Shown here piece by piece: positions 1 to 6,180 of a stretch of 13,054 nucleotides of DNA. The DNA is taken from NCBI GenBank assembly GCA_021821605.1, contig JAKACG010000016.1:1-13054 (forward strand), given 5' to 3'. The notes beneath the pieces were generated by a model. That model was not told the origin of the DNA. It worked only from the letters and a program-made list of their open reading frames with translations, and made no database searches. This DNA is from Microcaldota archaeon. Lineage in GTDB: Archaea; Micrarchaeota; Micrarchaeia; Micrarchaeales; CABMGC01. The position numbers and the translations under genes are program-made. Numbering within the stretch: position 1 is the stretch's first letter; the number at the start of each line of letters is the position of its first letter.

Positions 1-609
1 ATAACCTTCCCTTCTTATGGCAATCCCACTTCTGCAGCTGTATTTGTATATGAAACTCCAGTATTACAACCAACACCTAATCCCGCGTATTACTTTACAG
101 ACTCTCCATCAACATCTGTTACTGCGACATCTGGAAATGAAATATACTTTTGTGAAGGCGGTACTTATAATCAACTATCTTCGGTGTCCTGGCAACAAAC
201 AACAAATACTATATATACCTCAATAGGAACTCAATCAAGCAATATATGTACAGACTCTTTACCATCTCCGTATGATTCTATAATTGGCGTATATGGTATA
301 ACAGTTCCAACTACTACAAATACTATTTATTCCTATTCATCTACATCTCCTCCAACCTCAAATCAACTACAATTTACAGTATCTAACAGCATAAACACAG
401 TTGTAATAGCATTTACTATACTTGGGGGCAGATTAGGATCGCCTTCAATACCTTCTGGTTGTGTTGTGCAATTAAATAAAAATGATAACAGTGGAAATGG
501 GGTATACTTTGCTACTTGTAATAATTTGCCTATCAATACATATACCATAAATTATGCACCATACGGACAGGCTACCTCTAGCTCGGTATATGTCTACGAG
601 CTTCCTTAA
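1..609 (+). CDS. C-terminal part of a repeat-containing secreted/surface protein (5' truncated by window edge)
   Basis: The reading frame is open from base 1 to the TAA ending at 609, so 202 C-terminal residues are visible and the start lies outside the window. An internal ATG-like start is not needed, because the frame continues upstream with the same composition. The protein is very rich in Ser, Thr, Asn, Tyr, Pro and Gln and poor in charged residues, as expected for an extracellular archaeal surface protein. Four cysteines (residues 51, 83, 154, 173 of the fragment) could form disulfides. The first 20 visible residues and the last 20 residues align without gaps at 10 of 20 positions, both ending in a V-x-V-Y-E-x-P pattern, so the protein is built of modules about 182 residues long. 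No transmembrane segment is visible at the C terminus, so any anchor would be N-terminal or non-covalent. I do not recognise a named family; a surface-layer or adhesin-like role is inference. Confidence 0.75.
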   Translation: MTFPSYGNPTSAAVFVYETPVLQPTPNPAYYFTDSPSTSVTATSGNEIYFCEGGTYNQLSSVSWQQTTNTIYTSIGTQSSNICTDSLPSPYDSIIGVYGITVPTTTNTIYSYSSTSPPTSNQLQFTVSNSINTVVIAFTILGGRLGSPSIPSGCVVQLNKNDNSGNGVYFATCNNLPINTYTINYAPYGQATSSSVYVYELP

Positions 610-864
610 TCATTAAATTCTTAGAAAATATTACTTAAACCAAAGACAAATTTAATGGCATATTGTATAATGTTAATTTTACAAATTCCTTATATTTTTA
701 ATAAAAATTATTGTTTATTTTACAATGCCCTTTATAAACAATGCTTATTTTTTGGAAAATATCATCTGCAAAATTATACTAAAATTATTGTTTTTTGTCG
801 TCATATACATAAATAAACCTAATTGCGTGTAATGAGTTTATATTAGTTATCTAATAATTATATA
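610..864. other. AT-rich intergenic region with short repeats, no gene seen
   Basis: No coding frame is convincing here. The region holds a 9-bp perfect inverted repeat (710-718 with 734-742, 15-base loop) followed by a T-run at 746-752, which could help end the upstream transcript. A 13-bp direct repeat occurs at 704-716 and 781-793. In DNA this AT-rich, both can arise by chance. Confidence 0.4.
837..845 (+). promoter_or_regulatory. TATA box for the PH/rhodanese-like gene
   Basis: TTTATATTA is centred about 25 bases before position 866. Archaeal transcription usually starts about 22-27 bases downstream of the TATA centre, so the mRNA would begin near the GTG codons at 865-870, only about ten bases before the ATG at 877. 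The GGTGG at 867-871 would then fall in a very short leader as a ribosome-binding site. Confidence 0.45.
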
Positions 865-876
865 GTGGTGGGAATA

Positions 877-1785
877 ATGGGAATCTATGATGAGGATGTT
901 ACTGGGGATGTTAAGCTACAAAGTCTTATAGGCTTAGCAAAGCATACTCATGGGCCTAACTGTAGAAGAATGCTTAAGCATGTGCTTTATGACAACGAAG
1001 AGATACTTCTTGAAGTAAGGCAGAGTTATCTTGAAGCATTATCTCCTATAATTCTTGTGGCTACAAATAAAAGGCTAATAACAATGTATTCATCTTTCTG
1101 GGGACGTTACTTTGGATATGATTTATTTCATCCTACTACATACTCTATAATGCCTTACAAATATATGATAGGTGTATCAATCTCGAAAGGAAAGGTCTTA
1201 TCTTCTATAAAGATACATACCCAGAGTTCTATAGATGTGGGTTCGCAGATAAAGGATGAAAACGAGATTCATGGGATTCGCTCCAAAAGTGCAATGCTAA
1301 TGACAAAGGTAATAGGTGAGATACTTCAATTTACCGAAGAAGAACACAAGAAGTTTTCTCTTAGGGAAGGTTCTTTAGGAAAAGAAGAAAAATTAACAAA
1401 AGTACGCTTAAATAATTCGCAGAAAGTTAATCTTAATGAACTAAATCGTTCATTGATTCAAGAGTTATCCTTAGATAGTGCAAAGGCAGTTCTTAAGCGC
1501 AATAACTCAGTAATCTTATGGTTAGGTTTAGAGCCTGATATCTATGTTAGCAAACTGCTTAACGTAAATCCTACTCAGATAAAGATACTAAACCTTCGAG
1601 ATATAGAACGATATAATGAAGATGAGGCGCTTGCTCTTGACGGTACCGTTATACTTAGTTATGATGGTGTATTATCCATTCATCTTGCCGAGTTCCTTAA
1701 GGATAAGTATGGGGTACTTACATACGTTATAAAAGGAGGCTTATACTCTATATTAGAAGACAAAAGTAAAAATATAGTTCACTGA
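877..1785 (+). CDS. PH-like domain protein with degenerate rhodanese-like C-terminal domain
   Basis: A soluble protein of 302 residues when started at ATG 877, which is preceded by GGTGG at 867-871; GTG codons at 865 and 868 are alternative starts. Residues about 40-118 resemble a bacterial/archaeal PH-like fold: the segment 'IILVATNKRLITM' followed by strands and 'YSIMPYKYMIGVSI' is the pattern seen in proteins of the bPH type, where a predicted beta-barrel reports or binds something unknown. Residues about 208-296 look like a rhodanese module: a strand ending in SYDG (261-264), a helix, then 'YVIKGGLYSI' at the end. The active-site Cys expected at the loop after the strand is missing (Ser-Tyr-Asp-Gly), so sulfurtransferase activity is unlikely. 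No transmembrane segment is evident. The stop overlaps the convergent malic enzyme gene by 7 bases. The domain calls are by eye and moderately sure; the cellular function is unknown. Confidence 0.7.
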   Translation: MGIYDEDVTGDVKLQSLIGLAKHTHGPNCRRMLKHVLYDNEEILLEVRQSYLEALSPIILVATNKRLITMYSSFWGRYFGYDLFHPTTYSIMPYKYMIGVSISKGKVLSSIKIHTQSSIDVGSQIKDENEIHGIRSKSAMLMTKVIGEILQFTEEEHKKFSLREGSLGKEEKLTKVRLNNSQKVNLNELNRSLIQELSLDSAKAVLKRNNSVILWLGLEPDIYVSKLLNVNPTQIKILNLRDIERYNEDEALALDGTVILSYDGVLSIHLAEFLKDKYGVLTYVIKGGLYSILEDKSKNIVH

Positions 1786-3047
1786 TCAAAAAGCAATCTT
1801 TCCATATTTTCATAATGCTTTATTCGTTTTGCAGCTATCTCCTTTATTCTAGAGTGTGTCAGTATTGTTCTTGCATTTTTTTCTTTTATAGCAGATATAC
1901 CTACTGCTCCTGCTATGTCTACTGAAAGTTCAAAGAATTTTTTTTCATCAGAAGCGCTTGGTATAATATACTCTCTATTAAGTTTGTCCTTTACGCTTTC
2001 TGCTATAATGATGGCTGCTTCATGAAGCATCTTCATTGTGATCTTTTTAGCTCTAACCTCCAAAAGACCTCTCATTATACCTGGAAATGCAATTATATTG
2101 TTAACTTGATTTGGGGAGTTACTCTTTCCTGTAGCGACTATATAAGCCCCAGCTTTAATAGCATCCTCATAAGAGATCTCAGGCTCAGGATTTGTCAACG
2201 AAAAAACAATCGGCTTCTTATTCATTTTTCTTATCATTTCTTTCTTGAAGTAGCCCTTTTTACCTGTTGTACCTATTATTAAATCTGCACCATTGATTGC
2301 ATCATCTATGCTATAATCGATGTTTTTTGTATTAGTTATTTTAGAGAGCTCTATTTTAAACTCATTCATGTCTTTTTTCCTCCCTTTTTTTATTACTCCT
2401 TCACTGTCAAAAACATACAGATTTTTATATCCTGCAAAATTAAGAAGTTTTGTTATTCCATAACCGGCAGAACCTGCTCCAAAAATCACTATTTTGGAGT
2501 TTTTAGTTTTGCCTGCAATCTTAAATGCATTTATTAGAGCAGCAAGAGCTACTACTGCTGTACCATATTGGTCATCGTGAAATATTGGTATTTCGGATAT
2601 CTCAGATGCCTTTTTAATTATCCTAAAAACTTTTGGGGACTCTATATCTTCTATGTTTACTGCTGCTATGCTTGGTTCTATTGCTTTTATGAATTTGATT
2701 ATATCCTCTTCCTTTTTTGTAGATATGCACATAGGCACTGCGTCTACGCCTCCATATTTTTTAAAAAGCAGCGCCTTACCTTCCATTACCGCTAGTCCTG
2801 CCTCTGGGCCGATGTCTCCTAAACCTAGTATTCTAGTCCCATCAGATATTATAGCAACAGTATTTCCCTTATTGGTATACTCATAAGCAAGAAGCTTATT
2901 CTTTTTAATCTCCTCAGAAACATAAGCTACGCCTGGTGTATAATATATAGAAAGATCTTCTCTATTTCTTATTGCAACTTTTCCTGTGATTTCTACCTTG
3001 CCATTATTTTGGAGATGTTTTTTCAACGCTATTTTTTTATCAATCAC
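1779..3047 (-). CDS. Malic enzyme (oxaloacetate-decarboxylating malate dehydrogenase)
   Basis: Oxidative decarboxylation of malate to pyruvate and CO2 with reduction of NAD(P), in the cytoplasm. At 422 residues it is the short prokaryotic form. Visible family motifs in order: 'YYTPGV' at 35-40 with the catalytic Tyr; 'EGKALL' at 89-94 with the catalytic Lys91; the metal ligands in 'NIEDI' (Glu133, Asp134) and 'HDDQYGTA' (Asp158, Asp159); the Rossmann dinucleotide loop GAGSAG at 190-195; 'SLTNPEPE' at 283-290; and 'ATGKSNSPNQVNN' at 305-317. All key residues appear intact. The start is a GTG (3047-3045); no ATG exists upstream in frame before the neighbouring gene. It lies 11 bases behind the small membrane protein gene and is probably co-transcribed with it and tfb. 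NAD versus NADP preference cannot be read safely. In a reduced genome this would be a main route from C4 acids to pyruvate (inference). Confidence 0.95.
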   Translation of the reverse strand: MIDKKIALKKHLQNNGKVEITGKVAIRNREDLSIYYTPGVAYVSEEIKKNKLLAYEYTNKGNTVAIISDGTRILGLGDIGPEAGLAVMEGKALLFKKYGGVDAVPMCISTKKEEDIIKFIKAIEPSIAAVNIEDIESPKVFRIIKKASEISEIPIFHDDQYGTAVVALAALINAFKIAGKTKNSKIVIFGAGSAGYGITKLLNFAGYKNLYVFDSEGVIKKGRKKDMNEFKIELSKITNTKNIDYSIDDAINGADLIIGTTGKKGYFKKEMIRKMNKKPIVFSLTNPEPEISYEDAIKAGAYIVATGKSNSPNQVNNIIAFPGIMRGLLEVRAKKITMKMLHEAAIIIAESVKDKLNREYIIPSASDEKKFFELSVDIAGAVGISAIKEKNARTILTHSRIKEIAAKRIKHYENMERLLFDQ

Positions 3048-3058
3048 AAGCCCACTTA

Positions 3059-3469
3059 TTATATAACTTTTGTACCTTTATTTTTATTAAACATAAGCAA
3101 ATACAGTATCATTCCAAAGATCATTGAAAATATAACTATTCCTACCAATGCATATGGCCTGTAATAATCAATCTTTCCTAATGCTGTATTAGCAGAAAGT
3201 TCTGCTTGGTGTGCATAACCTACTGCAGCAGCAGAGGAGTTATAACTCTGTTCTGATCTATTCAAGTATACATACGCTTGTGTAAGATTAGGATTAAAAA
3301 AGAGAAAACCGCTTTCATTTATGCTATTTATATAAGCAATGCTTTGGTTTATTGCAGTCCTTGCCTGTGTCGAGTTGTAGTTTTGTGTAGATATTGTTGA
3401 AGCTCCTACAGCAAAAATTAGTAAAAATAAGAAAGAAAAAATAAAAGAAAAAAACCTAAAGGTATTCAT
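3059..3469 (-). CDS. Small bitopic membrane protein with sequon-rich external domain
   Basis: A protein of 136 residues from ATG at 3469-3467; a TTG one codon earlier (3472) is possible but less likely. A hydrophobic segment at about 5-23 ends in A-x-G-A-S and looks like a signal peptide or N-terminal anchor. Residues about 25-103 form a polar, helix-prone domain, followed by a second hydrophobic segment at about 106-127 and a short Lys-rich tail (NKNKGTK), placing the C terminus in the cytoplasm by the positive-inside rule. The polar domain has six N-x-S/T sites (Asn 32, 41, 51, 61, 70, 77) in fewer than 50 residues, suggesting dense N-glycosylation. It sits 18 bases after tfb and 11 bases before the malic enzyme gene in one minus-strand run. 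I do not recognise a family; a cell-surface role is inference. Confidence 0.75.
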   Translation of the reverse strand: MNTFRFFSFIFSFLFLLIFAVGASTISTQNYNSTQARTAINQSIAYINSINESGFLFFNPNLTQAYVYLNRSEQSYNSSAAAVGYAHQAELSANTALGKIDYYRPYALVGIVIFSMIFGMILYLLMFNKNKGTKVI

Positions 3470-3487
3470 CAAACCACAAACTTAATA

Positions 3488-4510
3488 CTATAGATTTACA
3501 TCTATCTTAAGTTCATGTTTGAGCTCCCTGTACCTATTTCTTATAGTTACCTCTGTAACTCCTGCTACGTCAGCTACCTCCTTTTGAGTTCTTCTTTCTC
3601 CTGCTAGGGCTCCTGCTATATAAACAGCAGCTGCAGATACTCCTGTAGGACTTCTTCCGCTTATAAGTCCTTTCTTCATAGCCTGCTTAAGGAGCGTCAT
3701 AGCCTTTTCTTGAGCCTCTCCGCTTAACTTCAATGCGGCTACATATCTAGGGACATAAGCCGAAGGATCTGTCAAAGGTATCTTAAGATTAAGCTCATGA
3801 GCTATTATCCTATAAGTTCTTCCTATTTCCTTCTTTGAAACATTCGATATCTGCGAGATCTCATCAAGAGTTCTTGGCATTCCTGCGCTTCTACATGTTG
3901 CATATAATGCCGCGTTAACTACAGTTTCTATTGGTCTGCCTCTTATAAGGTTGTTCTTAACGCATTGTCTGTATAGCAAAGCAGTCTGCTCTCTTATATT
4001 GTCTGGCAATCCCAAGTAACTAGCTACTCTATTCAATTCAGGAAGCGCAACTAGATAATTTCTCTCACTTGAGCTTGCTATACTTGCCCTTTTATGCCAT
4101 TTTCTCATTCTATAGAGCTGTGCCTGCCTTTTAGATGATAACTTTGTTCCTCTTATATCTTTGTTATACATATCTATTTCAGTGACTAAGCCCTTATTTG
4201 GCTTCATGTATTTAATAGGTGCACCTGTCCTTGCTCTTGCATTCCTTTGATCAGAGTCAAAAGCTCTCCATTCAGGTCCACTATCTGTAACATTTTCCTC
4301 TATGACAAGGCCGCAGTTGTTGCATATATACTCTCCTCTTTCATTATCGAATATTATGTCAATACTTCCACAAGCAGGGCATTTCTTGCTTTCACTGCCT
4401 AACTTTCCGGCCTTTGGAATAACCTTTGGGGCTTCTTCTCTGTCCATGTCATTACCATATAACATGTCATCATTTTTTTCTGAGTTGTGTGATTTTTCAT
4501 TTTTAGTCAT
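3488..4510 (-). CDS. tfb: Transcription initiation factor IIB (TFB)
   Basis: Archaeal TFIIB homologue, which binds the TBP-TATA complex, reads the BRE element and recruits RNA polymerase. It has 340 residues. A zinc ribbon (Cys44, Cys47, Cys63, Cys66; 'CPACG' and 'CNNCG') is followed by the B-reader/linker region ('SGPEWRAFD' at 77-85 and onward), then two cyclin-like repeats at about 150-242 and 250-335. The final helix-turn-helix ('EVADVAGVTEVTIRNRYREL') is the BRE-binding part. Compared with typical archaeal TFBs of about 300 residues, it carries an N-terminal polar extension of about 40 residues before the zinc ribbon. The ATG at 4510 is supported by a perfect GGTGAT ribosome-binding site three bases upstream (4519-4514 on the minus strand). 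It heads an apparent three-gene unit with the bitopic membrane protein and malic enzyme. Its partner TBP is also in this window. Confidence 0.97.
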   Translation of the reverse strand: MTKNEKSHNSEKNDDMLYGNDMDREEAPKVIPKAGKLGSESKKCPACGSIDIIFDNERGEYICNNCGLVIEENVTDSGPEWRAFDSDQRNARARTGAPIKYMKPNKGLVTEIDMYNKDIRGTKLSSKRQAQLYRMRKWHKRASIASSSERNYLVALPELNRVASYLGLPDNIREQTALLYRQCVKNNLIRGRPIETVVNAALYATCRSAGMPRTLDEISQISNVSKKEIGRTYRIIAHELNLKIPLTDPSAYVPRYVAALKLSGEAQEKAMTLLKQAMKKGLISGRSPTGVSAAAVYIAGALAGERRTQKEVADVAGVTEVTIRNRYRELKHELKIDVNL

Positions 4511-4513
4511 TTT

Positions 4514-4519
4514 ATCACC
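4514..4519 (-). promoter_or_regulatory. Strong ribosome-binding site of tfb
   Basis: On the minus strand GGTGAT stands three bases before the ATG of tfb and is a perfect match to the archaeal anti-Shine-Dalgarno sequence. It fixes the start that includes the N-terminal extension of TFB. A similar GTGATAAAATG context precedes the DUF655 gene at 9979-9989. Confidence 0.7.
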
Positions 4520-4552
4520 AGTTAAACATATACACTATAAAACAAACCAATT

Positions 4553-4564
4553 GTTTTTTAAATG
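4553..4564 (-). promoter_or_regulatory. Probable TATA box for tfb
   Basis: On the minus strand CATTTAAAAAAC is centred near 4559, which predicts a transcript start near 4533 and a leader of about 23 bases carrying the GGTGAT ribosome-binding site. Placement is tentative because the whole region is AT-rich. Confidence 0.35.
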
Positions 4565-4600
4565 TTTCTAAAAACAGCAATAATATTATCATGCAAAAGA

Positions 4601-4612
4601 TATTTAAATCTT
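4601..4612 (+). repeat. First copy of a 12-bp TATA-like direct repeat
   Basis: TATTTAAATCTT occurs here and again at 4705-4716, 104 bases apart. Each contains the palindrome ATTTAAAT. The second copy is well placed as the promoter of the membrane-protein gene at 4753. This one would start a transcript near 4627, just before the nested inverted repeats at 4635-4679. Confidence 0.45.
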
Positions 4613-4634
4613 TCTATCAAATTAGGTTTAATCC

Positions 4635-4679
4635 TTAGTAGAAAAAACCTCTATTATAGATGCTATAACTTCCTACTAA
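4635..4679. repeat. Nested inverted repeats in the tfb/pilin-like intergenic region
   Basis: An outer 7-bp stem (TTAGTAG 4635-4641 with CTACTAA 4673-4679) encloses an inner 6-bp hairpin (TTATAG 4654-4659, loop ATG, CTATAA 4663-4668). The two elements could fold as one stem-loop in RNA or be a protein-binding site. No T-run directly follows, so a classical terminator is not indicated. Confidence 0.35.
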
Positions 4680-4704
4680 TATCTTTTAAGAAAAAACACA
4701 AAAG

Positions 4705-4713
4705 TATTTAAAT
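4705..4713 (+). promoter_or_regulatory. TATA box for the VirB2/TrbC-like gene
   Basis: TATTTAAAT is centred near 4709, predicting a start of transcription near 4735 and a leader of about 18 bases before the ATG at 4753. It belongs to a longer 12-bp motif that is repeated upstream at 4601-4612. Confidence 0.55.
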
Positions 4714-4752
4714 CTTGATATTTACATATACTTACATAAAAAGGCGCATAGA

Positions 4753-5223
4753 ATGGATAAAACTATTTGGTCTGGAAAGACTAAGATATTATTGTACATA
4801 TCGTTTTTAATAGGCATAATCGGGAGCGTTTTGCTACCTTTCACCTATTCGCAAACTCCTCAGCAAAATGCAGTCACTGCGTTATGTAGTGTAATCTCTA
4901 CAGTATCATTTGTACTAACTATCTTGGCATTGATGCTGTTCGTACTTGGTGGTACTTTATATGCATTTGCGCACTTTCTTCCAGCTACCGGAAACTTCAG
5001 GGGAAACATGCAAGGTTGGGGTATGGGTATGCTTATGGGCGGTATAATATCATTAATACTTTACATATTGGCACCATTCATAATAACTAAGGTTGTTTCA
5101 ATAAATCCTGCAGGAAGTACCGGTTATCTAGGTCAGCCTGGTTTGACAGGGCAGGTGTGTACTCAGTCTACCTTTGGTGGTACTACTGCCGGTTCACCTA
5201 CTATAGTATCAGGAACAGGTTAA
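4753..5223 (+). CDS. VirB2/TrbC-like small membrane protein (possible pilin)
   Basis: A protein of 156 residues with an N-terminal hydrophobic segment (about 12-31, signal-peptide-like, followed by YSQTP), then two long hydrophobic helices (about 48-75 and 91-113). The helices are joined by a short polar loop 'FLPATGNFRGNMQGWGMG'. A Gly/Ser/Thr-rich, uncharged tail of about 40 residues follows. A cleavable leader plus two helices with a small Arg/Gln-containing hairpin loop is the layout of TrbC/VirB2 pilins of type IV secretion systems, and many archaea carry such proteins of unknown use. Two cysteines (45 and 136) could pair outside the membrane. No secretion ATPase or other pilus genes are visible nearby, so assignment rests on topology and local sequence feel. 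It may instead be a generic membrane protein. A T-rich stretch at 5225-5250 probably ends its transcript. Confidence 0.65.
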   Translation: MDKTIWSGKTKILLYISFLIGIIGSVLLPFTYSQTPQQNAVTALCSVISTVSFVLTILALMLFVLGGTLYAFAHFLPATGNFRGNMQGWGMGMLMGGIISLILYILAPFIITKVVSINPAGSTGYLGQPGLTGQVCTQSTFGGTTAGSPTIVSGTG

Positions 5224-5224
5224 T

Positions 5225-5250
5225 GTTTAGTTTTTCTTTTATTTTTAATT
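5225..5250 (+). terminator. T-rich terminator after the VirB2/TrbC-like gene
   Basis: Directly after the stop codon come runs of four to five T separated by single bases. Archaeal polymerase terminates on such T-tracts without needing a hairpin. Confidence 0.5.
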
Positions 5251-5252
5251 TA

Positions 5253-5264
5253 TTTTATATTTAA
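5253..5264 (+). promoter_or_regulatory. TATA box for the six-helix membrane protein
   Basis: TTTTATATTTAA is centred near 5258, which places the transcript start at about 5284, within two bases of the ATG at 5286. The mRNA is therefore predicted to be leaderless. Confidence 0.5.
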
Positions 5265-5285
5265 TTTACAATTTTAAGTGTTTTA

Positions 5286-6017
5286 ATGGCTAATATTTTA
5301 TCAGAGGTGCTTCAGACATACAAAAGTAATCTTAAATTTGTTCTGTTTTTTTCGATACCTTTTGTAATAGCATTTCTAATACCATTATTTGCGCCTCTTC
5401 CGACATACATAAGTGCTGGGGGAATATTTATAAGAAGCTCAAGCGTTGTAGGCAATCTTAACTTCTTAAATCTTGCAGTTATACTTATAGCTATATTTTT
5501 TTCACTGCTTTTTATAAGCTTCGCTTTTGTCGCAATAAGCTTGATAGTAAAATCAAGAAAGACGCGTTCAAAGATCTCAAAAAGAGTCATGCAGGATATA
5601 GAGCGTTATATAAGCAAGGTATTCATACTCTTATTGATATACACCTTTATACTTCTGGCAGTGAACGTTCTTGGATACTTATACGGAAATATGGATCTTA
5701 TTACTGCATTGGTTGGTTTCTTCGGTTTTATACCATTGTTTTATGCTCCTAGCGCAATAGTGGTAGATAATAAAAGTATGGGCAGGGCGGTAAAGGATAG
5801 CATAAAACTAGTTGTTAAAAATCCCGGATATTTTATACTATGGTTTGTATTAATAAGTATTATAATCTCTATTGTAGATTTCATTATGATTGCAATAGCT
5901 GGCGCGTATTTATCTATGTATCTTACTCTTATTATAGTTTCATTGTTTATACTTCCATACTTTGTTATTTTCCAGGCAGAAGCCTATATGAGAAGATTTG
6001 CTATTCTAAAGCATTAA
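5286..6017 (+). CDS. Polytopic membrane protein, six predicted helices (DUF7847/GDPD-membrane-domain-like)
   Basis: A protein of 243 residues with about six hydrophobic segments (16-36, 60-88, 112-132, 138-158, 182-208, 212-230) and a strongly basic cytoplasmic loop at 89-101 ('KSRKTRSKISKR'). The stretch 'FYAPSAIVVDN' followed by 'MGRAVKDSIKLVVKNP' matches the pattern I associate with archaeal multi-pass proteins of the DUF7847 type, related to the membrane domain of some glycerophosphodiester phosphodiesterases. No catalytic residues can be named. The ATG at 5286 agrees with a TATA box about 26 bases upstream, implying a leaderless transcript. It follows the VirB2/TrbC-like gene by 62 bases, with its own promoter. 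Function is unknown; a role in membrane organisation or export of the neighbour's product is speculation. Confidence 0.75.
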   Translation: MANILSEVLQTYKSNLKFVLFFSIPFVIAFLIPLFAPLPTYISAGGIFIRSSSVVGNLNFLNLAVILIAIFFSLLFISFAFVAISLIVKSRKTRSKISKRVMQDIERYISKVFILLLIYTFILLAVNVLGYLYGNMDLITALVGFFGFIPLFYAPSAIVVDNKSMGRAVKDSIKLVVKNPGYFILWFVLISIIISIVDFIMIAIAGAYLSMYLTLIIVSLFILPYFVIFQAEAYMRRFAILKH

Positions 6018-6026
6018 TTATAAATA
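6018..6026 (+). promoter_or_regulatory. TATA box for the tRNA gene
   Basis: TTATAAATA begins directly after the stop codon of the upstream gene. It predicts a transcript start near 6048, giving a leader of about 13 bases for RNase P to remove. Confidence 0.45.
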
Positions 6027-6060
6027 CTTTAAACGCAAAACCGATATATTAAATTTACCC

Positions 6061-6180
6061 GGCGGGGTAGCTCAGCCTGGTTAGAGCGCTAGACTCATAT
6101 GCAAAGCACTATGAGTGATGAGCATTTATTTGCGATGACGAGAAATCTAGAGGTCGCGGGTTCAAATCCCGCCCCCGCCA
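6061..6180 (+). tRNA. Elongator tRNA-Met (CAT) with a 45-base intron
   Basis: A complete cloverleaf can be drawn. The acceptor 6061-6067 pairs perfectly with 6173-6179, with discriminator A6180 and no encoded CCA. The D stem is 6070-6073/6084-6087 and the anticodon stem 6089-6093/6146-6150. The anticodon CAT is at 6096-6098, the variable loop is 6151-6155, and the T stem GCGGG/CCCGC flanks TTCAAAT at 6161-6167. An intron of 45 bases lies at the usual archaeal site between positions 37 and 38 (6100-6144; a shift by one base gives the same product). The splice region fits a relaxed bulge-helix-bulge: CTC 6094-6096 pairs with GAG 6140-6142, with three-base bulges TAT and AAA. The anticodon stem lacks the three G-C pairs of initiators, and the acceptor, T arm and AGGTC variable loop resemble archaeal elongator Met tRNAs rather than tRNA-Ile(CAT). 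The 3' 19 bases overlap the convergent gene's end. Confidence 0.93.
6100..6144 (+). other. tRNA-Met intron
   Basis: The intron is 45 bases. Inside it GCAAA 6101-6105 can pair with TTTGC 6129-6133. TATGAGT at 6110-6116 is the exact complement of the seven bases 6093-6099 that include the anticodon. The exact splice ends are inferred from the cloverleaf. Confidence 0.7.

Noticed and set aside
710..742. Inverted repeat as an intrinsic terminator or operator
   Set aside because: A 9-bp all-AT-type stem with a 15-base loop in very AT-rich DNA is weak evidence; kept only as a note on the intergenic region.
2022..2886. Plus-strand open frames within the malic enzyme gene
   Set aside because: They are out-of-frame shadows on the opposite strand of a gene with complete catalytic motifs.
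6100..6144. Possible box C/D guide RNA in the tRNA intron (GTGATGA at 6115-6121 matches box C; GCGATGA at 6132-6138 resembles C')
   Set aside because: No CTGA box D or D' is present in the intron and the spacing is too short for a guide, so the match is probably chance.
6061..6180. tRNA as initiator Met or Ile (CAT)
   Set aside because: The anticodon stem CTAGA/TCTAG lacks the three G-C pairs of initiators, and the acceptor and T arm resemble elongator Met rather than Ile2 tRNAs.
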